Shown in pieces: positions 52,920 through 62,251 of a stretch of DNA of 64,000 nucleotides (within the stretch, counting starts at the first letter, position 1; every line of letters starts with the position of its first letter). A program made the translations under genes and the position numbers. The stretch lies in NCBI RefSeq assembly GCF_003387615.1, contig NZ_QUNS01000011.1:1-64000 (forward strand). Reading direction: 5' to 3'. The notes beneath the pieces were generated by a model. That model saw nothing but the letters and a program-made list of their open reading frames with translations. It made no database searches and was not told the DNA's origin. The DNA is from Tenacibaculum gallaicum (GTDB lineage Bacteria; Bacteroidota; Bacteroidia; Flavobacteriales; Flavobacteriaceae).

Positions 52920-53324
52920 TTATCTTTTAAATTCATTAAAACTCCAATATTCTATTATCGACCCTATTTTTTTTTCATAATCTTGATACTTTAATGGTTT
53001 TAAAACGTATCCTGCTATTCCCAATCTATAACACTCTGTAATATCTTTATCATTATCTGATGTTGTTAGTATTATGGTAGGAATATGTTTTAATTTTTCA
53101 TCCTTTTTTAGAATAGATAAAAACTCAATTCCATTAGTATCAGGCATATTCAAATCTAATAAAATTATATTTGGTAAATCTTTTTCCAATAAATATAAGG
53201 CTTCTTTTCCATTATTTGCTTGTGTGATTATATGATTTTCTAAAATAGGAGTAATCGCTCTATTAAACTTAAGTACCTCTATCTTATCGTCTTCTATTAA
53301 TAATATTTTTATTTTTTTATTCAA
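52920..53324 (-). CDS. Single-domain response regulator (CheY-like receiver)
   Basis: The 134-residue protein is a lone receiver: KILLIEDDKIEVLKF, the phospho-Asp in ILLDLNMPDTNGIEFL near residue 57, LTTSDN, and the K-P-L switch (YVLKPLKYQDY). It has no output domain, so it probably passes phosphate to the HPt protein or acts by binding. The start is TTG at 53324, because the frame is closed just upstream by TAA and no ATG is available. First gene of the H-NOX operon, with a strong tandem operator 82-117 bp upstream. Minus-strand TAACTTTA (53374-53367) may be its -7 box. Confidence 0.9.
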   Translation of the reverse strand: MNKKIKILLIEDDKIEVLKFNRAITPILENHIITQANNGKEALYLLEKDLPNIILLDLNMPDTNGIEFLSILKKDEKLKHIPTIILTTSDNDKDITECYRLGIAGYVLKPLKYQDYEKKIGSIIEYWSFNEFKR

Positions 53325-53405
53325 AGCTTTAGATTATAAACTAACTTTATAAAAGTAATTTAAATTTAAAGTTATACTTTTTTTCTTTGATAAAGAACTA
53401 TTTAT

Positions 53406-53440
53406 CTATAGACGAAATGCACTTTACTATAGACGAATTG
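53406..53440 (-). promoter_or_regulatory. Tandem LytTR-like operator between the H-NOX operon and ychJ
   Basis: CTATAGACGAA occurs twice without mismatch, at 53406-53416 and 53427-53437, exactly 21 bp apart. On the minus strand it reads TTCGTCTATAG, sharing TTCGTC with AlgR-type sites. This is the best pair of the four. It also overlaps the -33 element of the divergent ychJ promoter, so binding could influence both directions. Confidence 0.7.
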
Positions 53441-53467
53441 ATTTTATACGTTTTTCAACTACTTTTG
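53438..53467 (+). promoter_or_regulatory. Promoter of the YchJ-like gene
   Basis: TTG (53438-53440), 19 bp, then TACTTTTG (53460-53467) fits the Bacteroidota promoter pattern, 17 bp before the ATG at 53485. The -33 overlaps the second operator half-site. Confidence 0.6.
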
Positions 53468-53484
53468 AAAAAATATTTTAAGTC

Positions 53485-53850
53485 ATGCAATGCCCTTGTA
53501 CACCAAATAAAAAGTATACTGATTGTTGCCAAAAAGCACATCAAAACATTCTTTCAGTAACCTCAGCAGAAACTTTAATGCGTTCAAGATATAGTGCTTT
53601 TGTATTAGCTAATATCAATTATCTACAAAAAAGCCATCATAGTAGTACCAGACCTTCTAAACGTGAAAAGAAAGAAATTTTAGCTTGGACAAAATCTGTT
53701 GATTGGTTAAAGCTAGAAATCATTAATACTACAGAAACCACGGTTGAGTTTAAAGCTTTTTTTATGGAAAATGGAAATATCGATGTAATCCATGAAAATT
53801 CTGTTTTTTGTAAAGAAAATGACCATTGGGTATATCTTGATAAAAAATAA
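53485..53850 (+). CDS. YchJ-family SEC-C motif protein
   Basis: The 121-residue cytosolic protein starts with the zinc-binding pattern CPCTPNKKYTDCC and continues with the YchJ signature TLMRSRYSAFV near residue 35. WTKSVDWLKLEI and VEFKAFF follow in a cystatin-like (NTF2-like) fold. Length is a little shorter than E. coli YchJ because the second C-terminal SEC-C motif is missing. Function is not known. It is divergent from the H-NOX operon. Confidence 0.9.
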   Translation: MQCPCTPNKKYTDCCQKAHQNILSVTSAETLMRSRYSAFVLANINYLQKSHHSSTRPSKREKKEILAWTKSVDWLKLEIINTTETTVEFKAFFMENGNIDVIHENSVFCKENDHWVYLDKK

Positions 53851-53861
53851 GACTGTCTAAA

Positions 53862-53992
53862 ATGTCATTCCAAACGCTACTGAAATCAAAATATATTTTG
53901 ATTGAAAGTATATTGCGAAGCAACCAAGGAGGAATCTGATACAAATGAGAAACAAGTATTCAAAAAATTTCTCCCTTCAGTCGAAATGACAT
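53862..53992. repeat. Small inverted-repeat element (MITE-like)
   Basis: A 131-bp stretch begins ATGTCATT and ends AATGACAT, a perfect 8-bp terminal inverted repeat. Inside are GAGGAATCTG and TCTCCCTTCAGTCGAAATGAC, text that I recall as common in short dispersed repeats of Flavobacteriia (GTCATTtCGACtGAAGgGAGAAAT on the other strand). It lies between the convergent ends of ychJ and ilvA and may also end transcription. No gene inside. Confidence 0.6.
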
Positions 53993-54015
53993 AATTTAAA
54001 ACTGCCTTATTAATA

Positions 54016-55281
54016 CTACACCAAAAACTCAAATAAATTAGGTTTATCATTCAGGTATTCACCGTAAAAACTTCGTTCTTTCATTCTATGAATTAACGGT
54101 TGTAAATCTTCTTTTTTCTCCAACTCTATTCCTACAACTGCAGATCCATTTTCTCTATTGGTCTTTTTAGAATATTCGAAAAAAGTGATGTCGTCATTCT
54201 CTCCTAATACCTCAGCAACAAATTCTTTTAAAGCTCCAGCACGTTGCGGAAAACGTACAATAAAATAGTGCTTAAATCCACCATATAACAAGGCTCTTTC
54301 CTTAATTTCAGCAGTACGGGTTATATCATTATTACTTCCACTTATAACACATACTACATTTTTACCTTTTAAATCTTCCTTGTAAAAATCTAATGCACTT
54401 AAGGTTAATGCCCCTGCGGGCTCCACTACAATAGCTTCTTTGTTGTACATCTCTAAAATCATCTGACATACTTTTCCTTCAGGAACAGTAAGCATATCCG
54501 ATAAGTTTTCCCGACAGATTTTGTAGGTTAACTCCCCTACTTGCTGAACAGCTGCACCATCTACAAACTTATCAATACTATCAAGTTTAATATTATTATT
54601 TTCTTCTAAAGATCTTTTCATAGAAGGTGCTCCAGCAGGCTCTACTCCAATAATTTTGGTGCTCGGAGATAATAACTTAAAAACACTTGATAAACCAGAG
54701 GCTAACCCACCACCACCAACAGGTACAAAAACATAGTCTATAGGTTGCTCTGATTGCTCTAAAATTTCTAAGCCTACGGTTGCCTGTCCTTCAATAATTT
54801 TTTCATCGTCAAACGGATGCACAAATGTTTTTTGTAAACTATCGCATAAAAGTTTTGCTGCTTTATAGGCATCGTCAAACGTATCACCTATCAATTGAAT
54901 ATCTACAAAATTACCACCAAACATTTTTACTTGTTCTACTTTTTGTTTTGGTGTTGGTGCTGGCATATAAATAGTACCATAGATTTCTTTTTTTCTACAC
55001 GCTAACGCAACACCCTGTGCATGATTTCCTGCGCTAGCACACACAATTCCATTCACTAACTCCTCTTCTGTTAAAGAACTAATTTTGTTATAGGCTCCTC
55101 TAATTTTGTACGAACGAACTTGTTGTAGATCTTCTCTTTTTAAAAAAATAGTTGCATTAAACTGTTGCGATAAATTAAAATTTTCTTGCAGCGGAGTAAC
55201 TGCCACGACTTCTTCTAAAGTCGTAGCAGCTTGCTGTATATCTTCTAGTTTAGGAAAATAAGTTTCTTTTTGAACCTCCAT
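54016..55281 (-). CDS. ilvA: Threonine ammonia-lyase (threonine deaminase)
   Basis: IlvA converts threonine to 2-oxobutanoate, the first step towards isoleucine, with pyridoxal phosphate. The 421-residue enzyme has the PLP Lys at K59 (SYKIRGAYNKI), the Gly-rich phosphate loop VPVGGGGLASG and SGSNNDITR near the end of the catalytic domain. A single C-terminal ACT-like domain (~325-421, FPQRAGALKEFVAEVLG) suggests feedback control by isoleucine or valine. Last gene of the ilv operon, 6 bp after ilvC. Confidence 0.97.
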   Translation of the reverse strand: MEVQKETYFPKLEDIQQAATTLEEVVAVTPLQENFNLSQQFNATIFLKREDLQQVRSYKIRGAYNKISSLTEEELVNGIVCASAGNHAQGVALACRKKEIYGTIYMPAPTPKQKVEQVKMFGGNFVDIQLIGDTFDDAYKAAKLLCDSLQKTFVHPFDDEKIIEGQATVGLEILEQSEQPIDYVFVPVGGGGLASGLSSVFKLLSPSTKIIGVEPAGAPSMKRSLEENNNIKLDSIDKFVDGAAVQQVGELTYKICRENLSDMLTVPEGKVCQMILEMYNKEAIVVEPAGALTLSALDFYKEDLKGKNVVCVISGSNNDITRTAEIKERALLYGGFKHYFIVRFPQRAGALKEFVAEVLGENDDITFFEYSKKTNRENGSAVVGIELEKKEDLQPLIHRMKERSFYGEYLNDKPNLFEFLV

Positions 55282-55287
55282 AATATA

Positions 55288-56790
55288 TTACGCTAAAGCG
55301 GGTTCTTCTTGGCCAACACTTGTTCTGATTACTTTCATAGCAGTCATTGCCTCACGCAACTCTGCCCCTACTTTTTCAATAGGATGATTGCGAATTGCTT
55401 TATTCACTTTAATTAATTCAAGATTATCTATTTCATTAGAAGTACTGTACTCTTTTCCGATAATATCTGTATTTACCGACTTCATGAAATCAGTTAACAA
55501 TGGCTTTGCAGCATGATCGAATAGGTAACATCCATATTCGGCAGTATCAGAAATAATTCTGTTCATTTCGAATAATTTCTTACGAGCAACAGTATTTGCA
55601 ATTAGTGGCAACTCGTGTAATGATTCGTAATAAGCAGATGCCGAAATAATTCCTGATTTGACCATAGTTTCAAACGCCAACTCAACTCCAGCCTTTACAA
55701 AAGCTACTAACAAAGTTCCTTTATCAAAATAGGTTTGTTCTAAAACTTCTTCAGAAGTAGCCGCTGTTTTTTCAAACTGAGTTTCTCCTGTAGCAGCTCG
55801 CCATGTCAATAAATTCACATCGTCGTTTGCCCAATCTTCCATCATCGTTTTTGAAAAATGTCCTGACATAATATCATCCATATGTTTGTTGAACAACGGA
55901 GCTAATACTTCTTTTAATTCTTCGGAAAGTTGGTAGGCTTTAATTTTTGCGGGGTTTGATAAGCGATCCATCATATTGGTAATCCCTCCATGCTTTAACG
56001 CTTCGGTGATGGTTTCCCATCCATATTGAATTAGCTTAGATGCATATGCTGGTTCAATACCTTTTTCTACCATTTTGTTGAACGATAAGATTGACCCTGT
56101 TTGTAACACACCGCATAAAATAGTTTGCTCCCCCATTAAATCTGATTTTACCTCAGCAACAAACGACGATTCCAACACACCTGCTCTATGGCCTCCGGTA
56201 GCAAACGCATAGGCTTTTGCTTGTGTCAATCCCTTATTCTCAGGATCATTTTCAGGATGCACTGCTATTAATGTTGGTACTCCAAACCCTCGTTTGTATT
56301 CTTCCCTAACTTCTGTCCCAGGGCATTTAGGTGCGACCATAATTACCGTTAAATCCTTACGTACTTGCATCCCTTCTTCAACAATATTAAATCCATGAGA
56401 ATACGATAAGGTTGCTCCAGATTTCATTAGTGGCATCACCGCATTTACTACTTGCGTATGTTGTTTATCTGGAGTTAAATTACATACCAAGTCGGCTGTT
56501 GGAATCAATTCTTCGTAAGTTCCAACTAGAAAACCATGCTCTGTTGCATGTTTATACGATTGGCGTTGTTCTTTAATTGCTGCTTCACGCAAGGCATATG
56601 AAATATCTAATCCAGAATCGCGCATGTTTAATCCTTGATTCAATCCTTGTGCTCCACACCCTACAATTACCACTTTTTTACCTTCTAATGCTGTTGTTCC
56701 TTCTGAAAATTCATCAGCACCCATAAATCTACATTTTCCTAACTGTTCTAATTGTTCTCTTAATGATAATTGGTTGAAATAATTTTTCAT
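55288..56790 (-). CDS. ilvC: Ketol-acid reductoisomerase (class II, long form)
   Basis: IlvC isomerises and reduces acetolactate or acetohydroxybutyrate with NADPH and Mg2+. The 500-residue length marks the long class II (E. coli-type) enzyme with duplicated C-terminal knotted domain. The Rossmann loop is [20 protein letters not shown] near residue 41; [18 protein letters not shown] and [12 protein letters not shown] provide catalytic Lys, Asp and Glu residues. It lies 24 bp after ilvN. Confidence 0.98.
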   Translation of the reverse strand: MKNYFNQLSLREQLEQLGKCRFMGADEFSEGTTALEGKKVVIVGCGAQGLNQGLNMRDSGLDISYALREAAIKEQRQSYKHATEHGFLVGTYEELIPTADLVCNLTPDKQHTQVVNAVMPLMKSGATLSYSHGFNIVEEGMQVRKDLTVIMVAPKCPGTEVREEYKRGFGVPTLIAVHPENDPENKGLTQAKAYAFATGGHRAGVLESSFVAEVKSDLMGEQTILCGVLQTGSILSFNKMVEKGIEPAYASKLIQYGWETITEALKHGGITNMMDRLSNPAKIKAYQLSEELKEVLAPLFNKHMDDIMSGHFSKTMMEDWANDDVNLLTWRAATGETQFEKTAATSEEVLEQTYFDKGTLLVAFVKAGVELAFETMVKSGIISASAYYESLHELPLIANTVARKKLFEMNRIISDTAEYGCYLFDHAAKPLLTDFMKSVNTDIIGKEYSTSNEIDNLELIKVNKAIRNHPIEKVGAELREAMTAMKVIRTSVGQEEPALA

Positions 56791-56814
56791 TTCTGTTGTA
56801 TTTGTGTTGTTTAT

Positions 56815-57342
56815 TTATCCTGTTATTAATTGTAATAATTGTGACACTGGCATTTCTTCTTTAGTAATCGCTATTCTTCCTGAGCGAACAAACTGCTTAA
56901 TACCATGTCTATCTAAAATGTGATAGAGTTCTTCCACCTCTTCTTTACTTCCTGACTTTTCAAGAACAAAAAAGTTTTTGTTTACGTTAATAACTCTTGA
57001 TTTACTTTGATTGATAATCGTTTGAATATCGTCGTTATCAGTCAATAAGTCTGTACTCAGTTTAAACAAACACGATTCTTGATATACTGTTTCTTCGTCG
57101 GTATGATAAAAAGCTTTGATTACTTCTACTTGTTTTTCTATCTGACCTATTATTTTTTTGATTTGTTCTTCCGTTACTTTTACCAAAAGTGTAAATCTGG
57201 ATACACTTTTAATCTCTGACTTTGATACATTAACGCTTTCTATATTCAAATGTCTTCGTTGGAATATTGCTGATATTCTATTCAACAATCCAATATTATT
57301 CTCTGTGTATATTGAGATTGTATAGGTGTTTTTTGTACTCAT
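56815..57342 (-). CDS. ilvN: Acetolactate synthase small (regulatory) subunit
   Basis: The 175-residue subunit begins with an ACT domain (TYTISIYTENNIGLLNRISAI) that binds valine and activates the large subunit, followed by a C-terminal ferredoxin-like domain (SRVINVNKNFFVLEKSG to HGIKQFVRSGRIAI). Size is normal for IlvN/IlvH. It starts 6 bp after the ilvB stop codon. Confidence 0.96.
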   Translation of the reverse strand: MSTKNTYTISIYTENNIGLLNRISAIFQRRHLNIESVNVSKSEIKSVSRFTLLVKVTEEQIKKIIGQIEKQVEVIKAFYHTDEETVYQESCLFKLSTDLLTDNDDIQTIINQSKSRVINVNKNFFVLEKSGSKEEVEELYHILDRHGIKQFVRSGRIAITKEEMPVSQLLQLITG

Positions 57343-57348
57343 ATTATA

Positions 57349-59088
57349 TTATTTTAATCGAACTTCTGATACCGATGCTCCTGTTGGAATCATTGGAAAT
57401 ACATTGCCTTCTTTTTCTACACAAACCTCTAAAAAGTAAGCTTCTTTACTTTGCATCATTTCTTGTACAGCATTGGCTAACTCTTCACGTTTTGTAACCC
57501 TATTCGCAGCCATATGATAGCCTTTGGCAATTGCTACAAAATCAGGATTTGTCATTACCGTAGAAGCATAACGCTTGTCAAAAAACAACTGTTGCCACTG
57601 ACGTACCATACCCAAAAATTCATTATTTAGTACTACAATTTTAACAGCTGCTTTAGTTTGTAAAATTGTTCCTAACTCCTGTATGGTCATTTGGTAACCA
57701 CCATCACCAATTACTGCTACTACTTCTCTATTTGGAGTACCCATTTTAGCACCAATAGCTGCAGGTAATGCAAACCCCATGGTTCCTAACCCACCTGAAG
57801 TAATACTACTTTTTGATTGATTGAACTCGGCATAACGACTCGCTATCATTTGATGCTGTCCTACATCAGTTACTACAATGGCTTTTCCTTTTGAGGCTTC
57901 ATTTATTTGTTTGATAACTTCTCCCATGGTTAATCCTTCTTTCGTTGGAAACAAGTCGTTTTTGATGACTTTATCAAACTCTACCGCATCCAGATTTCTA
58001 AACTCTTCTAACCATTCTTTGTGAGAGTTTTCTTCTAAAAGAGAAAGTGTCGCCGCCAAGGTTTCTTTTACATTTCCTAAAACAGCTACATCCGTTTTTA
58101 CATTTTTATCAACTTCAGCAGGATCTATTTCAAAATGAATCACTTTAGCCTGTTTTGCATAACGGTTCAAATCACCTGTAACACGATCGTCAAAACGCAT
58201 TCCGATGGCAATTAATACATCACACTCATTCGTTAATTTATTAGGACTGTAATTACCGTGCATTCCTACCATTCCCACATGTAACGGATGTTTGGTTGGT
58301 AAAGCAGATAAGCCTAACAAAGTACTTGCTGAAGGAATTTCTGCTTTTTCTATAAAAGCTTTAAATTCTTCTTCTGCTTCTCCTAGAATTACTCCTTGTC
58401 CCCAAATTACAAATGGTTTTTCTGCTTTATTAATTAACTCTACAGCTGCTTTTACACTTTCTATATCCATCGCTGGAACAGGTCGATAACTACGAACCGA
58501 AGTACATTTTTTATAAGAAAAATTAAATTCTTCAAACTGTGCGTTTTTGGTAATATCGACCAAAACAGGACCTGGTCTTCCTGAGCGAGCGATATAGAAT
58601 GCTTTAGCTATCACCTCTGGTATTTCACTTGCTTTGGTTATCTGATAATTCCACTTTGTAACAGGTGTTGAAATTCCCACAATATCCGTTTCTTGAAAAG
58701 CATCAGACCCTAATAAATGTGCTCCTACTTGTCCTGTAATACAAACCATAGGTGTAGAATCTATTTGCGCATCGGCAATACCCGTTATTAAATTTGTTGC
58801 TCCTGGACCTGAAGTTGCTATTGCCACTCCAACTTTACCGGTTGCTCTTGCATACCCTTGTGCTGCATGCGTGGCTCCTTGCTCATGGCGTGTTAATACA
58901 TGGTGTAATTTGTCTTGGTATTTATATAATTCATCATATACAGGCATGATGGCTCCTCCTGGATACCCATACAATAAATCAACTCCTTCTGCTAATAAAC
59001 ATTTGACTACAGCTTCTGCACCTGTAATGGTTACTTTCTGTGTTGTTTCTTGTTCTCTTTGTTGTTGTTGTTGTGTGTTTGTTTCCAT
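57349..59088 (-). CDS. ilvB: Acetolactate synthase large (catalytic) subunit
   Basis: The 579-residue thiamine-diphosphate enzyme joins two pyruvates, or pyruvate and 2-oxobutanoate. Landmarks are the catalytic Glu in LTRHEQGATHAAQGYARATG, FQETDIVGI, and the TPP/Mg motif GDGGYQMTIQELGTI with NNEFLGMVRQWQ. The region TSGGLGTMGFALPAAIGA is typical. It follows ilvD by 10 bp and has a Gln-rich N-terminal tail (NTQQQQQREQ) that is unusual but outside the core. Confidence 0.98.
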   Translation of the reverse strand: METNTQQQQQREQETTQKVTITGAEAVVKCLLAEGVDLLYGYPGGAIMPVYDELYKYQDKLHHVLTRHEQGATHAAQGYARATGKVGVAIATSGPGATNLITGIADAQIDSTPMVCITGQVGAHLLGSDAFQETDIVGISTPVTKWNYQITKASEIPEVIAKAFYIARSGRPGPVLVDITKNAQFEEFNFSYKKCTSVRSYRPVPAMDIESVKAAVELINKAEKPFVIWGQGVILGEAEEEFKAFIEKAEIPSASTLLGLSALPTKHPLHVGMVGMHGNYSPNKLTNECDVLIAIGMRFDDRVTGDLNRYAKQAKVIHFEIDPAEVDKNVKTDVAVLGNVKETLAATLSLLEENSHKEWLEEFRNLDAVEFDKVIKNDLFPTKEGLTMGEVIKQINEASKGKAIVVTDVGQHQMIASRYAEFNQSKSSITSGGLGTMGFALPAAIGAKMGTPNREVVAVIGDGGYQMTIQELGTILQTKAAVKIVVLNNEFLGMVRQWQQLFFDKRYASTVMTNPDFVAIAKGYHMAANRVTKREELANAVQEMMQSKEAYFLEVCVEKEGNVFPMIPTGASVSEVRLK

Positions 59089-59098
59089 AGTACAAGGG

Positions 59099-60775
59099 TT
59101 AAAATTCGTCAGTTACACATCCGTTAGAAGCAGATGCTACGGTTTTTGCGTATTTGTATAATACACCTCTTTTCACTTTTAATGGTGGAGCTTTCCATTC
59201 TTGTTTTCTCTTTGTTAATTCATCTTCAGAAACTTCTACATTAATTGTGTTTGTTTCTGCGTTAATGGTTATAGTATCTCCATCTTTTACCAAAGCGATT
59301 ACACCACCTTCTTGTGCTTCTGGTGTAATATGCCCTACCACAAAACCATGCGTACCTCCTGAAAAACGACCATCAGTAATTAGAGCAACCTCTTTACCTA
59401 ATCCTACTCCCATAATTGCGGCTGTGGGTTTTAGCATTTCTGGCATTCCAGGACCTCCTTTTGGGCCTTCATAACGAATCACAACCACATCACCTTTTAC
59501 TACTTTTCCATCTCGAATTCCGTCATTTGCTGCATATTCTCCATCAAAAACCTTTGCTCTTCCTGAAAAATATAAACCTTCTTTCCCCGTTATTTTTGCC
59601 ACGGAACCTTCTCTAGCTAAGTTTCCATACAACATTCTTAAATGCCCTGTAGCTTTTATTGGATTTTCAGTTGACTTGATTACTTCTTGTCCGTTTACTA
59701 AACTTGGAACTGCTACTAAATTTTCGGCTAATGTTTTTCCTGTTACGGTTAAACAATCACCATGTAACAAACCTTTTTCTAATAAGTATTTTAAAACTGC
59801 TGGTGTTCCTCCTACTTTATGCACATCTTCCATCAAGTATTTTCCACTAGGTTTTAAATCAGCTAAAAATGGAGTTTCATCAGAAATACGTTGAAAATCT
59901 TCTAAAGTAAACTTCACTTCCGCTGCTTTAGCAATCGCTAAAAAGTGTAATACAGCATTCGTAGAGCCTCCCATAACAGTTACCAATCGTACTGCATTCT
60001 CTAAAGACTTTTTAGTTACGATATCCGATGGTTTGATGCCTTTTTCTAGTAAAACACGAAGTGCTTCACCTGCCTTAACGCATTCTTGTTCTTTATCATT
60101 ACTAATTGCAGGATTGGATGAATTATAAGGTAAACTCATACCCAAAGCCTCAATAGCTGATGCCATAGTATTTGCAGTATACATTCCTCCACAAGCGCCT
60201 GCTCCTGGACATGCTTTTTCAATGACACTTTGATATTCTTTTTTAGTAATCGTTCCTGCAACTTTCTCACCCCATGCTTCAAAAGCCGATACTACATCTA
60301 ACTTTTTTCCTTCATGACATCCAGAAGCGATAGTTCCTCCATACACTAAAACTGATGGACGGTTTAAACGCAACATTGCCATTAATGCTCCTGGCATGTT
60401 TTTGTCACATCCTACCACGGTTGCCAATCCATCATACGACATCGCTTGTACTACGGTTTCCATAGAATCAGCAATTACATCACGAGACGGCAATGAATAA
60501 CGCATTCCTGGGGTTCCCATAGAAATTCCATCAGAAACGCCGATGGTATTAAATATCAACCCAACTAAATCAGCTTTTTCAGTTCCTTCTTTTACCAATT
60601 TTGCTAAATCATTTAGGTGCATATTACAAGGGTTTCCTTCATATCCTGTACTTGCTATTCCTACCAACGGTTTTTCTAAATCTGCTTTTAATAACCCTAT
60701 AGCATGCAACATTGCTTGTGCTGCAGGCTGTGTATCATCTTGTGTTACTTGTTTACTAAATTTGTTTAGTTCCAT
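59099..60775 (-). CDS. ilvD: Dihydroxy-acid dehydratase
   Basis: IlvD dehydrates 2,3-dihydroxy acids to the 2-oxo acids of valine and isoleucine, using an Fe-S cluster and Mg2+. The 558 residues include cluster-binding Cys residues in [21 protein letters not shown] and [18 protein letters not shown], and the C-terminal [21 protein letters not shown]. It starts 1 bp after ilvE ends. Confidence 0.98.
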   Translation of the reverse strand: MELNKFSKQVTQDDTQPAAQAMLHAIGLLKADLEKPLVGIASTGYEGNPCNMHLNDLAKLVKEGTEKADLVGLIFNTIGVSDGISMGTPGMRYSLPSRDVIADSMETVVQAMSYDGLATVVGCDKNMPGALMAMLRLNRPSVLVYGGTIASGCHEGKKLDVVSAFEAWGEKVAGTITKKEYQSVIEKACPGAGACGGMYTANTMASAIEALGMSLPYNSSNPAISNDKEQECVKAGEALRVLLEKGIKPSDIVTKKSLENAVRLVTVMGGSTNAVLHFLAIAKAAEVKFTLEDFQRISDETPFLADLKPSGKYLMEDVHKVGGTPAVLKYLLEKGLLHGDCLTVTGKTLAENLVAVPSLVNGQEVIKSTENPIKATGHLRMLYGNLAREGSVAKITGKEGLYFSGRAKVFDGEYAANDGIRDGKVVKGDVVVIRYEGPKGGPGMPEMLKPTAAIMGVGLGKEVALITDGRFSGGTHGFVVGHITPEAQEGGVIALVKDGDTITINAETNTINVEVSEDELTKRKQEWKAPPLKVKRGVLYKYAKTVASASNGCVTDEF

Positions 60776-60776
60776 G

Positions 60777-61664
60777 TTAACTTGCTTTTCTTTTTTGACG
60801 TAAGCCTAATACTTCGTCTTTGTATAGTTTCATTAATTTGTGTCCTTGTGATTTTTCCCACGCTAGTGGAAATTGATAATCGTCTAACGATTGTAACCCG
60901 ACCACTTCGGCTGCAGTTCCTGTAAAAAAGCAAGCATCTGCGGTTTTTAGTTCCTCTAACGTAAAGTGCTTTTCTTCAATATAAATTCCTTCTTCTTTGC
61001 ATAAGTCCATAACTGTAGCACGTGTAATTCCTGCCATGATATGACCTCTTGGTGGTGTATACAGTTTTCCGTCTTTCTCCATAAAAACATTGGCTCCCGA
61101 ACATTCAGCTACATTACCGTTCATATCTAACAATAGTGCTTCATCATACCCATTGTTTTTTGCTTCGTTAGTTGATAATATTGAATTTGTGTAGTGTCCT
61201 GTTACTTTTGCTTCTACAAAACACGATTTTGGATTCGGACGTTGAAACGATGATGTTTTTACGCGTAGTAATTTATCTCCCATATACTTCCCCCATTCCC
61301 AGCATTGAATAACTAGGTTTGTCTCTTTAGAGGTTAGCAAACTCATATCAACTCCAGTAGTGACTAGCGGACGGATGTATGCATCTTTCAACCCATTACG
61401 TTCTAATAACTCATACGTAATTTGTGTTAATTCTTCTTCTGAATAATCCAATTGAATATTCATTACTTCTGCGCCAAACTTTAGTCTTTTGTAGTGCTCA
61501 TACGACTTAAAGACTCTAGCTCCTTCGGTAGTATTGTAAGCTCTTATTCCTTCGAAAACCCCGTTTCCGTAGTGTAAACTTTGGCTATACAAATTGGCGC
61601 TAGCATCTTTAGCTTTGATAAACTGTCCGTTGAAAAAAATTACTGTTTCCTCGTTATAGTACAT
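60777..61664 (-). CDS. ilvE: Branched-chain amino acid aminotransferase
   Basis: IlvE moves the amino group from glutamate to the 2-oxo acids of Val, Leu and Ile. The 295-residue fold-type IV PLP enzyme begins [12 protein letters not shown], has [14 protein letters not shown] and YIRPLVTTG, the PLP Lys in [14 protein letters not shown], and [15 protein letters not shown]. The C-terminal [14 protein letters not shown] and [11 protein letters not shown] are also conserved. First structural gene of the ilv operon; about 150 bp of leader separate it from the second terminator. Confidence 0.97.
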   Translation of the reverse strand: MYYNEETVIFFNGQFIKAKDASANLYSQSLHYGNGVFEGIRAYNTTEGARVFKSYEHYKRLKFGAEVMNIQLDYSEEELTQITYELLERNGLKDAYIRPLVTTGVDMSLLTSKETNLVIQCWEWGKYMGDKLLRVKTSSFQRPNPKSCFVEAKVTGHYTNSILSTNEAKNNGYDEALLLDMNGNVAECSGANVFMEKDGKLYTPPRGHIMAGITRATVMDLCKEEGIYIEEKHFTLEELKTADACFFTGTAAEVVGLQSLDDYQFPLAWEKSQGHKLMKLYKDEVLGLRQKRKAS

Positions 61665-61816
61665 TTTTGGTTGTTTTTACTGTTCAAAATTATTTTTCGC
61701 TTTTTACTTTACTTTCTAATCTTTAAGGTTTTGATGATTTTCATTCACTTACAAAAACACATAAAATCATACTAATCAAATACTTAACATGAATTCATTA
61801 TGATATTCACAGGTAT

Positions 61817-61855
61817 AAAAAAAGCCTGTATCTAGAGTTAGACACAGGCTTTTTT
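61817..61855 (-). terminator. Second ilv leader terminator (attenuator)
   Basis: Minus-strand GCCTGTGTC pairs with GATACAGGC (one C-A mismatch) across a short loop and is followed by seven Ts. It lies 21 bp after the stop codon of the second leader peptide and about 150 bp before ilvE, so it must be read through for expression. Confidence 0.8.
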
Positions 61856-61875
61856 ATAGGCAAAAACTATCTGTA

Positions 61876-61938
61876 TCAACTCGGTGGAGAGCTAATAATG
61901 ACAATAATAATTACCACGATGTTAAAAAATTGATTCAT
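61876..61938 (-). CDS. ilv leader peptide 2
   Basis: A 20-residue frame, MNQFFNIVVIIIVIISSPPS, contains nine consecutive Ile/Val codons (residues 7-15; six Ile, three Val). It has an ATG start, TGA stop, and a strong terminator just downstream. This is the classical form of an attenuator leader peptide, where ribosome stalling on scarce Ile-tRNA or Val-tRNA would favour an antiterminator. Confidence 0.82.
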   Translation of the reverse strand: MNQFFNIVVIIIVIISSPPS

Positions 61939-61951
61939 GTTTTTTGTAACT

Positions 61952-61984
61952 AAAAAAGGCTTCCTAAATTTAGGAAGCCTTTTT
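61952..61984 (-). terminator. First ilv leader terminator (attenuator)
   Basis: A perfect palindrome AGGCTTCCTAAATTTAGGAAGCCT flanked by A and T runs forms a long stem followed by T6 on the minus strand. It lies 36 bp after leader peptide 1 and just before leader peptide 2. It is symmetric enough to work both ways, but no plus-strand gene ends here. Confidence 0.85.
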
Positions 61985-62019
61985 ATAATTTATATTTTAA
62001 AATATTAAATACCGCTTCC

Positions 62020-62082
62020 TTATCCTTGTGAAATAATCACAATGACAATAATAGAAATGATATTTAAAATTTGTTTTTTCAT
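62020..62082 (-). CDS. ilv leader peptide 1
   Basis: A 20-residue frame, MKKQILNIISIIVIVIISQG, has eight Ile, two Val and one Leu codons, mostly in one block. ATG start at 62082, TAA stop at 62020. A strong terminator follows. Together with leader peptide 2 it gives two attenuators in series ahead of ilvE. Confidence 0.82.
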   Translation of the reverse strand: MKKQILNIISIIVIVIISQG

Positions 62083-62091
62083 CTGTTGCCA

Positions 62092-62099
62092 CAAATATT
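62092..62099 (-). promoter_or_regulatory. Possible -7 box of the ilv operon
   Basis: Minus-strand AATATTTG is one base from TAnnTTTG and lies nine bases before the ATG of leader peptide 1. No clear -33 TTG is present. If correct, the transcript begins almost at the leader peptide. Confidence 0.35.
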
Positions 62100-62236
62100 T
62101 GAAATTATTTTTTAGTTATCCTAATATTTTTAACTTTTTTATTTTCTACCTAAAAAAGACACCTCTTAACCTCTTGTTTTACTACGATTTATAAAACTTT
62201 TCATTTTTTATATAGCATTAATCAAAATTTATTTTA

Positions 62237-62244
62237 TAGATTTG
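62237..62244 (+). promoter_or_regulatory. -7 box of the arginine operon
   Basis: TAGATTTG fits TAnnTTTG and lies seven bases before the ATG of the arginine leader peptide, so the leader is translated from close to the 5' end. No -33 TTG at the usual distance. The 62100-62236 gap towards the ilv promoter is AT-rich with nothing else clear. Confidence 0.5.
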
Positions 62245-62251
62245 TGCCATC

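Noticed and set aside
53485..53850. YchJ as part of the H-NOX regulon
   Set aside because: The operator overlaps its -33 element, but this can result from the shared divergent gap; nothing else ties it to the relay.
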